The notes under the pieces: generated by a model
Told to the model about the DNA's origin: nothing
The model's input: only the letters and a program-made list of their open reading frames with translations
The model's database searches: none
Shown: piece by piece, positions 47,649 through 59,584 of the stretch
How the letters are laid out: each line of letters starts with the position of its first letter
Numbering within the stretch: position 1 is the stretch's first letter
Translations under genes and position numbers: made by a program
DNA from: Acanthococcus lagerstroemiae
Taxonomy: Eukaryota; Arthropoda; Insecta; Hemiptera; Eriococcidae
Length of the DNA stretch: 64,000 nt
NCBI GenBank assembly: GCA_031841125.1
Contig: CM063114.1
Location: forward strand, 37,655,574 to 37,719,573
Direction: 5' to 3'

Positions 47649-47989
47649 ACCAAGTTCACCCACACTGCAGCATGGACACTAAAATTTATGAATCAAATAA
47701 CTTTCCTCGAGTACATCAGAAAAGCAAAGCTGTCATCTAATTCGCTCAGAGGCAAAATTAGTTCTGCCAACGTGACACTCCTTATCACGAACTATCAAAT
47801 TGTCAAGAGTTCGTATATGGTAAAAAATGACCAAAATTGCGAAAACAATAAGGTTGAGTGGGAAATTTAAAAAAAAATTGTAAATTACTTTTTTTTATGA
47901 AGAATTGAACGAAGAATAATAAATTTAAGCTATTCCTTTTCACTGTATTGTTGATAGTTCTCAAGATGTTTGAAAAAACTTGGTTTTGT

Positions 47990-48420
47990 GGTCCATGGGT
48001 GGAGCGTATGGCGATACACGCATACCAAATTGGCTCCCCAGACACCGCACTCATGGCCCCCGGAAATTACTCCTTCGAGTATCGCATCAGTGACCAAAGG
48101 GACGTCTTGAGGCTGGCCCGGGCCCCAATGTCGCCTCTCCGCTTTGGATTCGCGCTGTCCTGCCAGGGCCACTGTTGCACACCTCACTGACCGCGGCAAC
48201 GCTCATCCAGCGTTAACCTGGAATTCGGGTGCACCACAGCCGGACGGGCATCCTTCCTTCACCCCTAACTTCCTCGTCTTGTTATGTGTGGCGATGCAGC
48301 AATGACCCGAAGTGCCTCCCTGGTCTTCGCTCTTTTTATTCCGTATACCTCCGCTTCATGTTTGTGGTACGTTCAGCCTCTCTAGGGGAAATGCTCCACC
48401 AAGATTGCTGAATGTTACGT
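47990..48420. other. GC-rich island of unknown nature
   Basis: About 430 bp clearly richer in G+C and CpG than all surrounding sequence. Open frames exist on both strands (for example 47948-48190 plus and 47930-48199 minus), but none has a domain I recognise. It may be part of a retroelement, a CpG-rich first exon or foreign DNA. Confidence 0.3.
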
Positions 48421-49509
48421 TGAAGAAGTCAATTTGAAAAGATACATTGAAAAATACTCATAGATTTTGTTGAACTACCCCCTTTTTAGGCTTCCTTTTC
48501 CTGGTGTATAGGGATTCCATATACTTCTAGAAATCTGGTTTGCGTTTCCGGGAGGATGAAAAACTTAAGAAGCCGAGATAGATAAACAGAGAGACAACCA
48601 GTCAACCAGCTTTGACAGATGGATGGAAGACGGATAAAAAGTAAGGCACTTGGTCCCAAGTGCGGAGCCTAGGTCGACTCATGAGAAGCAACTATGGGAG
48701 ATTAAGGAGGAGGGGTGTGGTGAAGCAGCCAATGATGAAACAAACAGAAAGAGAGAGAGAGGGATGCAGCGCCGAATCAGGGTCCGACATGAGCAGAGTG
48801 AACGCCTTACAAGTGCCGGCTTAGGTTTTTGGATCGTGAAGTAGTCAAGGGTCAAAGTTTACCATTCTTTTTGTTCAGCCCGGCCCATTGACCCCGTTCT
48901 TCTGTAAGAACTATCCGGTAATTTATAGTTAGACTACAAAAGTGTCTTTGCTCGATTTTCCGACCATAAAATGAACAATATACTGCTTGGGCGGCGTCTT
49001 TCCCTCTGTTATTTCCCCTCGTATATTTTCTCAGGCGATTCACCCGCCTTAGTTGTAAATAATGCACGGTCGTTTAACTTTTATGCTTTCTGTCGTGTGA
49101 CAGGATTTTGAACTCTCTCGATTCTGTATAAATAATTTGCCGAAACAGAGGGCTTAGTTGGGGATGCAGGCGTGTGCCGGCTAAACGAAAGGCTTTGATT
49201 GAAAAAGTATTTCTCGAAAATGCTGTTGCTGCTGCTGTTGATGATGACGAAAAGCAAGAAACCAAAACTTGGCTAATTTTAGGAGTACAGATGAGAATGG
49301 CACGTATTCCCGCTGTAAAAAAATGCTCATTCGATTAGTTTAGATAATAAAGAAAAAAATTCGACGAAAATGTCCAAGACTGAATTTTGGTATGATTGGT
49401 CAGGAGAGTATACTGACGAACGTCCTAAAAGTTTTAAGGAATCTCAGCTTCGCCACTGGGAGGGTGAGACACCTTCTCAAACGTGGATTTTTGATCTTAA
49501 GTCAAAAAA
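48421..49509. other. Intergenic, nothing recognised
   Basis: Mixed composition with GA-rich patches near 48700-48770. Short open frames without domains on both strands. Confidence 0.35.
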
Positions 49510-50073
49510 TGTGGCAGTGTAAGGAATAGGGTTCCACACTGACAATTCTCGTTTTTGAGATATGGTGATTTTTGTGAATCAAGGTCAAAACTTGAAATGA
49601 GGATTCGTGACGAATTTGGTAAAATAAACCATTCTCTTTCGAATGGCGTTATCCGTTTTTTCCGATCTGCCTTCGTTCGTCTATTATGGAAGAAAACGTG
49701 AACCCACCTCCTCCCTGTTTTACCCCTACCCAATTATCACTGGAAATTAAACTCTTTCATTTCATATTAATTTTCTGAAAAGTTCCCAATTCTTAATAAA
49801 ATTTCTGACAAAATGGAATCTCGCGGAGCTCTCTAGCTTTATTGATATGCCACTTGGAATTTGTAATTTTTTAAAAACCTTTTTTTAAATTGTATTTTCC
49901 ACCGAAAATCAGGTTTTTCGAAATCTCAACTTGAAACAGCCATATCTCGGCAAATTTTGGACCTAGAGAGCTCCGGAAGTCTCATTTTGTCAGATGTTAT
50001 CACTTATCAAGTATATGCCGGTTCTCACAACTCCATATCGACAAAGTAGGACCTTATTCCCTGCTTTGCCACA
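49510..50073. repeat. Long imperfect inverted repeat (foldback-like)
   Basis: Outer ends (TGTGGCAGTGTAAGGAATAG and inverted TGTGGCAAAGCAGGGAATAA) pair. An inner pair of about 30 bp (TCTGACAAAATGGAATCTCG at 49804, inverted at 49972-49996) pairs again and ends in GGAGCTCTCTAG. This nested palindrome suggests a foldback-type transposon. Confidence 0.6.
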
Positions 50074-50350
50074 AATATTGATTGTATCATAAACGTTTTT
50101 CGTATAAAAATTACTCTACACTGAATTTTATGTAATAGTACTCTCCTACGATTTTTCGATATCTACCCCAAAATACTCGTGAAGTGGAGGTCAAAATACT
50201 TACTTACATTGTCTTTGTTTTGATGGGTAAAATCGACATGCCGAACTGGTAGTTTGGGATTCATTCATTTATCGGGTAATTCTTTTGTTCTATTTATCAC
50301 TTTCAAATATCAGTTTTTCATGTCGACCTGAAAATCAGTTGGTTTTATAT

Positions 50351-50614
50351 AACTCTGTCGAGAGGGAGGGGGGAAATACCCCGGGCCCGGACTTTCAGGA
50401 GGGCCCGATATTTTTAAAAAACCTGAATTTCAACGCTTACGGCTACATCATACTGTACATCGAATCAGCAATCACTCCTTACATCATAAAAGAAACCTCT
50501 TATCTCGTAGCTTATAATTTTTTCCCATCTGACAAAAGAAAAAAATGAACTGGAAGGAACCGGGCCCGTAGAAATTCCCCCCCCCAGGTCCTCTTTTCCT
50601 CTCTACGGGGGGCT
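50351..50614 (+). mobile_element. Second copy of the LINE-interrupting MITE, 10-bp target duplication
   Basis: Flanked by GGTTTTATAT at 50341-50350 and 50615-50624, an exact duplication. The body aligns with the inverted sequence of 44048-44301 through GGAAATACCCCGGGCCCGGA, TACTGTACATC.AATC and TTATAATTTTTTCCCATCT. The unusual CCCGGGCCCGG and poly-C blocks are shared. Confidence 0.8.
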
Positions 50615-50869
50615 GGTTTTATATTCCTTCTTTACGTCAACAAATTTGCATTACCGAGATGAAAGGGGTAACGCAGAATAGGAGTGTCAAATTTCGGGAA
50701 AAAAAGTATCGATTAGTATCGACTAGATGTTCGAAAGTATTGATAAGCATCGATACTATCGATACCTTCACCTTGCCAGAGGCTGAGTGCTGAAACGGAA
50801 TTGGTAATTCAAAGTCAACAACAAAAAAACGAAAAAACTAAAGAATCAAAATCAACGACTATTTATAGT

Positions 50870-52275
50870 TTACTACATGGGAATTATAGGCCTTTAAGTC
50901 TGACCTCAAATACTGGGAAAGAAAGAAGGTATAAACAGCTAAACTGAAGCCAAGACATAGAGCAAACAGGCTTTAGAAAAGATCATTTATTGTGGATTAA
51001 ATATTTATCTTGAACCAAATAATTAAAAAAGCAAGAGTATAATTTCAAGGTATATTTTATGTTAATTGATTTTTATAGGGCCGTTGATTCTATCAACCAC
51101 ACATTTCTTTAGAATGAACTATAAAAATAGGGAAGAAATGAGAAATTCATAAGAATCATCAAAAATGTGTATAATAATTCAAAAGCATAAGAAAAATGGA
51201 CAGGATTGGGAAAGAATTGATTATTGGCAATGGTGTGCGCCTAGGAGACCCTCTATCACAAAATTGTATTTAATCGTTTGTTGCAAGAAATTTTCTGTCA
51301 GCTTATTTGGGAGGTAAGGATATTAAAATTGATGGAGAATGTTTAAATAATTTGAGATTTGCTGATGATGATGTGCTAATAGCTACAAAACAAGAGGAAT
51401 TAGAGCAGATGGTAAAGGAGTTAACCGAAATCAGTAAGACGGCAGAATTAACTATAAATAAAGCTAAAATAAATTTCAAATGCGCCAAGGCAACCTATAG
51501 TAATCCAGGACACAAAAATAGAATGGATAAATGAGGGTACTTATCTTGGTCGGACAATATCACTTAAGGACAGAAGAGGGGAAGGGCTCTCAACAAGAAT
51601 TAAGGAACGGTGGAGAAATTTCTCAGAATGACCAGTTTCTAGAAAACCGGAAAAGCCAGGGAATGTGAGCGCAGCTGGAAAAGTCTGGGAGAAGTCAGGG
51701 AATTTTAAAAGAAAATCGAAAATGTCAGGGAGTATTGAAGAAAATTTTATGATGTGAAAGTATTGTACACTTTTTTCTGTCAGACTCAATTGAATTTTTT
51801 TCTTTAATAATTTGTTACGAAAAAGTTGGAAAATGGACTGGAAAAATCTTAAAAATCAGGAAAAGTTCGGGAATCTTTTCTTGGGAAAAAATTGGCCACC
51901 CTGTTTCTGGAATTTGAAAAAATATATATGTTTAAAGGAAAGTACCTGTGTCTCATTAATGTCAAAAATATAGAATGCATGCATGCAACCATCCCTTGCA
52001 TATGGAGCTATAACATGGGCATTGACAAAAACTAGGAAGGCTCAGAAGTACTCGAACTGTAATGGAAAGATAAGTATTGGGAATCAAGGACAAAATAAAA
52101 CGTGTAGAAATAAGAGGACGAACTGGTACCAGGGATATAGGATACACTATAAAGAAATTGAAGGTAAAATATGCTGGACATATTTGTAAGCGAAAGGAAG
52201 GTAAATGGGAAAGGAAGGTTGAAGAGTGGATTCCATACGACCAGAAGCGTAGCATTGGAAGACCAGTTGCCCGCT
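50870..52275 (+). mobile_element. Second decayed RTE-type LINE fragment (RT domain and C-terminus)
   Basis: Readable pieces include the RT motif around AVDSINHTFL (near 51070), the catalytic segment LRFADDDVLIATK (51352-51390, catalytic FADD kept), SLKDRRGEG..RIKERWRNF (to 51621), then after a 280-bp insertion QPSLAYGAITWALTKTRKAQK (51986-52048) and the C-terminal GYTIKKLKVKYAGHICKRKE. The endonuclease is missing (5' truncated). Stops and frameshifts make it inactive. Confidence 0.75.
51624..51903. mobile_element. DNA element with 5-bp target duplication (CAGGGTRGC family), copy 2
   Basis: Left end CAGAATGACCAGTTTCTAG, inverted right end CAGGGTGGCCAATTTTTTCC. Flanked by TTTCT at 51619-51623 and 51904-51908. 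It splits the LINE between RIKERWRNF and the following C-terminal segment, so the LINE inserted first. The interior carries the same GGAAAAGTC.GGGA motifs as copy 1 at 38557. Confidence 0.8.
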
Positions 52276-52329
52276 GAAATGAAGAAGAAGAATGTAAACA
52301 ACAGGGGGAGGCTTATGCCCAAAAATGTA

Positions 52330-52558
52330 TATCGTCAACAGGGGTAATATTGGACACTGGTGGTAATATTGGCCACTCATGACTTGTAGGAGTGCTAGTA
52401 TCGTTATAAGTAAAGCCATCTGGGGTAATATTGGACACCGGAGGTAAGTAATATCGGCCATTCGTGACTTGCTGTAGAAGCGCTAGTGTCGTTATCATAA
52501 CCAAGTCATGAGTGATCGATATTACCACCGGTGTCCAATATTACCACAGTTGATGGTA
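52330..52558. mobile_element. Palindromic MITE, 'GGGGTAATATTGG' family, copy 2
   Basis: Left ATCGTCAACAGGGGTAATAT and inverted right ACCATCAACTGTGGTAATAT. The left unit (GGGGTAATATTGGACAC, then CTCATGACTTG, then GTGCTAGT.TCGTTAT) is duplicated in tandem at about 95 bp before the inverted right unit. Related to 12489-12730. Confidence 0.65.
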
Positions 52559-52669
52559 TTGGGATAAGAATGATGGAGATGACTTTGTATGGATCTGTGT
52601 CATATTATGTATTTAGGATATATTTGTAACCCAGCATAAAAGAGCTGTGCAATAGTAATATTAATAATA

Positions 52670-52831
52670 GTGTGGCTTGGTGGCCGAGTGGATTCGAACG
52701 CTGCCTCCTAAACCACGGAACGCGGTTCGAATCCCAGTACGGAAGGCGAATTTTTAAGATTAAAATATGATAAGAAAATAAAAAAAATACAAGAATATAT
52801 GAAAAACTTTTAACATCCGACCAAGCCACAC
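52670..52831 (+). mobile_element. tRNA-derived SINE with terminal inverted repeats
   Basis: An RNA polymerase III A box (TGGCCGAGTGG, 52681-52691) and a perfect B box (GGTTCGAATCC, 52724-52734) stand at tRNA spacing. The sequence does not fold into a complete tRNA and runs into an A-rich body. The ends form a 12-bp inverted repeat, GTGTGGCTTGGT and ACCAAGCCACAC, unusual for a SINE. Confidence 0.65.
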
Positions 52832-55800
52832 CAATTGTAGCAAGAGGTGGAGTTTAATTTCATTGTTTCGCCGGAATTCAAATACTACAATTGGGTTAGC
52901 CACACCTATAGACTACTAACACCTGATTAGTCTGGTATACCATGCAGCTTGCATGCCCCTTACAGAGAAGGAAAACTCTTTCATAACCATTCCCCAGTAA
53001 TGGCTTGTCACCAAGGGGAATTACACCATAACACTTGTATCAAAATAATTAATCGAGAAAGCCTATGTCCCCGTGGGTGGACCGAAACATCTGTTTCAAG
53101 GCTGTATTTTTTTATTAATATTAATAATAATAATAATAAATGTAACAATAATAGTGTAGGTACCCCAGTAAGGGCATTTTGATTCAGAAAGATTGGAAGT
53201 ACCTATATGTTAAGAAGTTGCAGTTTGCTCTCAGCGATTTCGCATTTCCAGAAGGGATGGCGTAAAGTTCTGTTACTAGGGTTTTCAGTCCTCCGGGCCT
53301 GGGGCTAGAAATAAAAGAGGTCCGTCCCCTCATAACAAATTTTAGCGAGGGAAATTTCGCTTTTATGTGCTCCATTTTGCTGGCTGCTGGCTTTCCATAA
53401 TTGAAGCGCAGGTGCAACGAGGCAGTGTATGTATATACATTACTTCTTATTTTTTCCCGAGATTTTTCCTCTCTGCCGGGTCCCCAGCTTTCCCGGGCCC
53501 GGGGACAAAATACCCACTTGCCCCCCTCTCTTCAGGCCTGACTGTCGTGGTCAGTCTTTGACTGGTGCAGAGATATATGCCTTGTATGTTTTTCAGTACA
53601 ACAAATGGCAATGCTGGTACAGTTCTGATGCCTGAACACGATCTAGATGCCAGATCGTAACCGCTAGCGCATATGATAGCATAATTTTCAAAAATTCCCT
53701 GAATTTCCTGGAGAAGGAAATGCTTGAAGCTATTTTGTCCATAGTCGTGGATATCTGTGCTTTTGCCGTGGCCCCATGGGCAAAGGATGTCTACTGTCGT
53801 GGATAAAAGTCGTCCCCGTCCCTAAATGTTGATGCTCCTGCTATGGAAACTCGTTGAATTGAATCGCATAGGCATTTTAAACGTTTGTTTAGGAATCACT
53901 CGACACCGACTGTCTGGCTTCGAGATAATTCTATTCTAAAAATTCATTTTTCAAGTGGTCTCTAAGACAACTGTAAATAGTGGAAATTACGTGTAACGGT
54001 TTTCGTTATTTATACGGCGATTATTTCGTGTACCGAATTATCACAGTGACATTCATTATTCTGGCGGATTCGGTTGATGGAGTTGATTGGGTAAGCGAAC
54101 ACGTACAAGTAGTTTCGTGAAGTCCACGGCTCCGCAGTCCATCATCTGAGGAAGCATTCCAGTAATCACTCATTGTCTTCGGTCCTTATTCTGTTCTCAC
54201 GGAAATATCCGAAAAGTGTCCGCGATCTTATTTGTTTGAAGAAAAACAAATTTCTAAGTATTGTGTACTCGCTCGTAAGCTTGTATTCACACTGCTTGTA
54301 CAAACGGCGGCTCGAGTATTTCATCGTTGTGATCTCATGTAATTTTATTCAGCTGGAATTTCGTCTTCCTTTTTTTTTTTCACTGTACATGCCTGTTTTA
54401 TTTGTAAGAAAAAAAAAGGTATCTATAATGGATCAAACTGTACTGTCAATAGAAGTAACGTTTATCGTGTGGTCACTTTCATTCTTATCAGCGATGGTTC
54501 GGCGATGATGCATTAAATCGTGCTGGGTAGGGAGCATGGGAACTCGTGACAATGAACTCTATACCTGGCCCTTGCCTTGTGTTGATAATCAGATACGAAG
54601 TTATGGCATTTGCCTGTGGGAAGAAGGCTGCGTTGGAAAACAGTACAAACACGAGGCAGCATTATGAAAGGGCACTGAGATCAATCAGTTATGAAAATAT
54701 AATTAAACTAAAAATAAATCTGTATGGGTATTGAATGTACTTTCGTTTTTATTTCATCGAAATATCGTTGCCGATTATGCTTTATCGATTAGCTGAACTG
54801 TGAGTTACTCATCTGGGACAGGGAACCGTGGCATAGCCAGCCTAGTGTTGGGGGGGGTGTCTGGTTGTAACTAAAGAAGGAGAGGATGTTCGAGGGGATG
54901 CTAGAATTAGAAAAACTACTATTAGACGTAATCACCAAGAGGATCTAGACCTTTCCCCCATTACCACTACTGCTATTACTACTAATTTAGTTAGTAGTCA
55001 AATATTACTAACCTCCATTCGGACCAACAGGCCATTGCCGGTCAGCCGATTGTATTATGCTGAAGACATATTTCTGGAAATATATATTATTATTATTATT
55101 ACTAGGGGGCTCCGCCCCCTGCCCGCTTCGCGGGCCCACCCCCGGAGTTAATGAAATATAGGTTAATTTGCACTATAGAAACACAGAATTTATTTTATTT
55201 ATATAGGAAAAAAAGTTAACCTCTATGAGGATGCACCTATTATCATTACACAGAGATACACCTTATGTAAATATCTAACTACAGTACGAGTATATGCATA
55301 TACTGTAACTATTTCAAATTTAGAAGTGTCCACTGCAGGTAAAGTCGTTGATACATAGAGATAGATGTTCTCATACTGTCCGAGAGAAAAAAGCAGTTTT
55401 AATCAAAACATGTATTTTTTCGACTTCACATCAAGTTTACTGTTTCAAGGGAGACACATTGGAAATGTTAAACAAAGGCTCAAGAAATCAAGTAAAACTT
55501 CATTTTTCTACATGCACAGTTCTAATTATGGATTTTAAATATGACAGGTTATGTCATAACAAATGTATTAATATTATTCAGAAGTGAGTTTATCTACTTT
55601 ACATATGAAAAACAATATAGCCTATTACATGCAAAAAATTGAATTTTGTTTAGGCTTTACTCCATTTTAATTCATTATCGATCGAGTAACCATTTTTTAC
55701 GATTTTTCGGACTTCTGAGTATACGTTCCCTTCTGAAATTTCTAGTTATGGTCCCTAGAGAGAAATTCAAGAACATAAAAATACTACATAAATCAATGAT

Positions 55801-55889
55801 TTGTGAGTTAAATACTATTACGGCTACAAATTTCACTGTTCTGATATACCTTATGACTCTTTAAAAGACTTCGAACAAAAAAATAAACA
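52832..55889. other. Intergenic with simple repeats and a hairpin pair
   Basis: No recognised gene. AAT microsatellites near 53121-53145 and 55085-55100. A possible worn element starts at GTGGCATAGCCAGCC (54829). Short open frames (for example 54173-54508) lack domains. Confidence 0.4.
55105..55135. repeat. Two adjacent GC-rich perfect hairpins
   Basis: GGGGGC-TCC-GCCCCC (55105-55119) followed by GCCCGC-TTC-GCGGGC (55121-55135), directly after an ATT microsatellite and ACTA. Such paired hairpins next to simple repeats occur at ends of some insect retroelements; that link is recalled, not shown. Confidence 0.6.
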
Positions 55890-56608
55890 GGGGCTCACGG
55901 AAAATTATTTCTTAAGCCGACCAAATGGAGAATTCAATTTCCGAAGTTGGGATTGGGGTCAACCCAACGGATCCACAATAGATCTGAATCGAAAAAAGTT
56001 AACCATGAATAATCTTGAGAGGCTGAAAGATCGAGAATTAGATTTGCGGAATTGGGGTGGAGACAATCCATCGAGTCCACAATATTATATTATTATTTTT
56101 ATTTACTGAGAGTGTTATTGCCTTTTGCTGCTATAATCTAACTATTATTAAAACAAACGTAAATTATTAGAAGAGGGTTAACGTATTATTTGAATTGAAA
56201 AAGTAAGACGTTCACCAAGAATAACATTGAGAAGCCGGAAAATCGAGTTTTAGATTTTTGTCGTAGGTGGGAGAGTTATTCCTTGATCCACAAAAGATCT
56301 CGATTAAAAATAAGGGGCTTATGGAAAATTGTTTTTCAACATCTACAATCAAGAATCTGATTATCGGAGTTGGGGTGCGGTCAACCCCTCGGAATCACAA
56401 ATTATTTCAATCAAAAAAAATAAAGTTCACCAACAAAAACTCGAAAGTATACTCTTTTGGTGTTGGGGGCGCGAGTCCACGTTTCCAGTGTACAAAATGT
56501 AGCAGTTGAAAAAAGGGGAGGTTTACGTAAAAGAATTCAGAAATTTGAAGAATCGAGAATTAGATTTCCAGAGTTCAGGGCGGGCTTCACCCCTCAAGTC
56601 CACAATAG
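55890..56608. repeat. Satellite array, left part
   Basis: Monomers of roughly 105-120 bp with the core GAAAAATCGAGAATTAGATT, then TTCGGAGTTGGGGGTGGGG, then TCCACCCCTCGG.TCCACAA, then GA..AAAATAA.GGGTTC. Heavily diverged. The 56070-56608 stretch is duplicated at 62390-62932. The array stops at CTTCCGTCTTTCAGTT. Confidence 0.8.
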
Positions 56609-56952
56609 CTTCCGTCTTTCAGTTCCACGTTCTCGTCAGAGAACTGGGGCCCTGGGTGGCAAAGATAAGCGCAGGATTAAAAAAAATGGAAAAGCTACGT
56701 GGAGGCGTATGCCCAAAAATGGGCGGAGGTACTCACACACACGCACACGTTTGGTCGACAAACGGCGCAAAATGTGTGTGCCCATTAAAATTTTTCAATC
56801 TCATTATTTCTCTCTAAATTGATCAGCGCCGCCGCACGTTTTTCGACTGTCGTCGCAACATACGCTTCTTTCATTTTTGTAAGTATTTTATAAATGCAGG
56901 CGGCGGCGCACCGGGCATTTGCCCGAATCGCCCTATGACTTATCCGCCCCTG
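56609..56952. other. Unassigned sequence between satellite and LINE
   Basis: Includes a CA-rich patch near 56738-56750 and an inverted CAGGGGCGGATAAG-type end at 56938-56951 (read on the minus strand), which looks like one terminus of a hAT-like element. The other terminus was not identified. Confidence 0.35.
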
Positions 56953-59110
56953 GAAGAGGCTCAAGGTGATAGGTCCACTTTCACTGAGTAGACTGTAAAA
57001 AATACATGTATGTGCTTTGTAATACAGTACAAACATAAAGATGTATGCACTGTGACGAAATTAGGAGGCTCACAGTGTACCAAAGAACCTTCAGATGTAA
57101 GTAGCATCTTCTGGATGCCCCGTGTAATGAAAGCGAGGCCTCATTCAGAAAATAAATATTTGTGTTTGAAACCATAATGCATTGCAAAGGAGTAGTTGAT
57201 TTCAGCAGGTTTTCAAGTTACTGGCCTACCTATCTTTCTTTTTTTTTGCAGCGTATCCATAGTTGAGTACTTTTACTCCCTATTTGTTGCTATCTGCCCT
57301 CGCCAGATGCCCCACATATTTCCACTTAAATTGTTCGACATTATATCCTATATCCTCGCCTCCAGCCATTTCGTACAGTTTTTCATTTGAGATTTTGTCT
57401 ACCCATCGTAGTCCTAGAAGTTTCCTCAACATAGATCTGAACGTAATTTGTAGCTTCACGATTTGTCTCCTGTAAGGGACCAGGTTTGTACTCCATACTT
57501 GAGGGCTGGTACCGTTGAGCTATTTAGTGCTTCCATTTTGAGGAAGGTGTTGAAATTCCGGCAAAAAATACATTTTAATGCCCAGAGGTTGTTCCACCCC
57601 TGTTTAATACGCCCTCATACTTCCTTTATCTCTTTCTTCGAAACTAATAATCTGTCCCACAGATATTCGATTCTGTTACCTCTTCTATCTCTTGCCCATC
57701 GATTATTAGATTTTTTCTTTCCACTCTTCCGATTATTTTTGATTTGCTACCATTCAGTTTGAGGCCAGCTTTTTTGCATTCCCTCAATAGCTTTTCTGCC
57801 ATTTTCTTCAACTCCTTACTATTTTCTGTAAATAAGATAATATAGTTTGCGTACCTTAAATTACTTAGAAATTCTCCATTTATTTTTAGTCCCCTTCTTT
57901 TCCACTTCAGATTGCGAAATACATCTTCCAAAATGCAGTTGAAGAGGTTTGGCGACAAGGTATCCCCTTGTTGAACTCCGCTCCCAATTTTGAATTCTCT
58001 CCCTTTGCTTTTAAGGCTAGCTCTTGCACTCGAATTTGCATAGCAATTCTGTATATGACTTTAATAAACCCACTTTCAATTCTCTTATTTTCCAGTGCTT
58101 TTAACATATACTTATGATCCACTGAATCAACTGCCTCATGAAAGCCTATGCAAAATATTTCAATTTCTACATCATATTCGTGTGTTTTTTCAATAATTTG
58201 GCTCACAACGAAAATATTCTTTACAGTTGAGAAGCCTTTTCTGAATCTCGCCTGTTCACTCCCCTGATGATTTGAATCCAGATGGTTATACATACGTCTT
58301 TTTAAGACTGCCATACATGCTTTAAAGATATTTTATGTTAAGTATATTGGCCTGTAATTTTCAATGAGTTCCTCCCTCCTTGTTTGTGTAATAATATTAT
58401 TTTGGCCAAGTTCCACTGTTTTGGTCATGTTTTCATAATTCCGATTTTGTTAAATATTTTAACCTGGTGTGGCACTCTCTGATCGCCAAACCTTTTCAGC
58501 ATTTCGTTCGTAATTCCATCCGGTCCTGGGGCTATGTCATTTTTCAGTCTACATATTTAGTACGTATTCCACTTCTCTCTCCGTTTTTGCTATTTTCATG
58601 AGCTCGTGTTTTGCTCGCGGTATAAGTCCTCGTAAAAAATTGTTGCTGCCTCTAGAATTTGTTCTTGATTCTTAGTCACTTTTCCTGTCTGATCTTTTAG
58701 CTTCAGCATAACGTCTCTCCCGCCATCGAGTTCGAGCCTAACTTTTTTGGTGGACCAACTTTCTTCCAAAATATCTGGAATTTTTTCCTAATCATATTTC
58801 TTAATATGTTCTCTAACATTTTTCTTCACCAATTTTTGTATTTTAGTTCGCTCAGGTTTGTCCAATGGTGTTTTATTTCTATTTTTCCAAAGGTTATTCT
58901 TCCTGATTCGAGAGTCTATTTTGAAAGCTTATCCCTGGTTTTCTCTTTAACCCTCGTCACTCCAAACTCTTCAACCGTGTTTTTTAAAGCTTGATCCATA
59001 CTGTCGTAAAAATTTTCCTCGACTTTCATTTCCTCTTGCACTGATTTTAGTTTCTGGCGTGCGTCCTCTTCCTTTCTGACTGGGATAATCCGCCTTCTTC
59101 TCCCTTTACC
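56953..59110 (-). mobile_element. 5'-truncated RTE-type LINE inserted in the satellite
   Basis: Minus-strand translation gives the pre-RT linker (RKEEDARQKLKSVQEEMKV near 59060), RT segments (KGFSTVKNIFVVSQIIEKTH; LSPNLFNCILEDVFRNLKWK at 57955-57896; LKINGEFLSNLRYANYIILF) and the C-terminus (MEALNSSTVPALKYGVQTWS, then EDIGYNVEQFKWKYVGHLAR) followed by a 3' UTR to 56953. The catalytic F/YADD is YANY here, and frameshifts abound, so it is dead. The endonuclease is absent. Confidence 0.8.
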
Positions 59111-59584
59111 CTTCCTGTGATTTTCATACTGGACTCACTGCGCCGGGATGCTCAATTACTTCATGAGATTTCAATTCACAAAGGGTCGCCAATAAAGTCT
59201 CGAAAATTGAGAAACAGATTTTCGAAGTTTGAGGTGGGGGACACCCCTCCAACTCATGAAAGATGAAATAGGAAAAATAAAAAGTTCAACCAGATCCGAA
59301 AAATTGATAGTTAAATTTTCAAAGCTGAGGCGACAATCTATCTCTTGGCTTCACAAAACTACCGATCGAAACAAATAATCAAGTTTATGAAACATAAGTT
59401 TCAAAATTCGAACAACCGGGAAAAAGGGGGTCACCTCTCGAGTCCACAAAAGATTCAGATCGTGAGAATAAAAACTACTCGAAGAATAAGCATTAAATTC
59501 TGAAGAATCGAGAATTGAGTTTTCAACGCCTGAGGCGGGAGTCCACCATCGGATCACCAAAACAATTAGATGAAAAAAAAAAAA

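Noticed and set aside
52670..52740. Functional tRNA gene
   Set aside because: A and B boxes are present but the acceptor and anticodon stems do not pair properly, and the unit continues into an A-rich SINE body.
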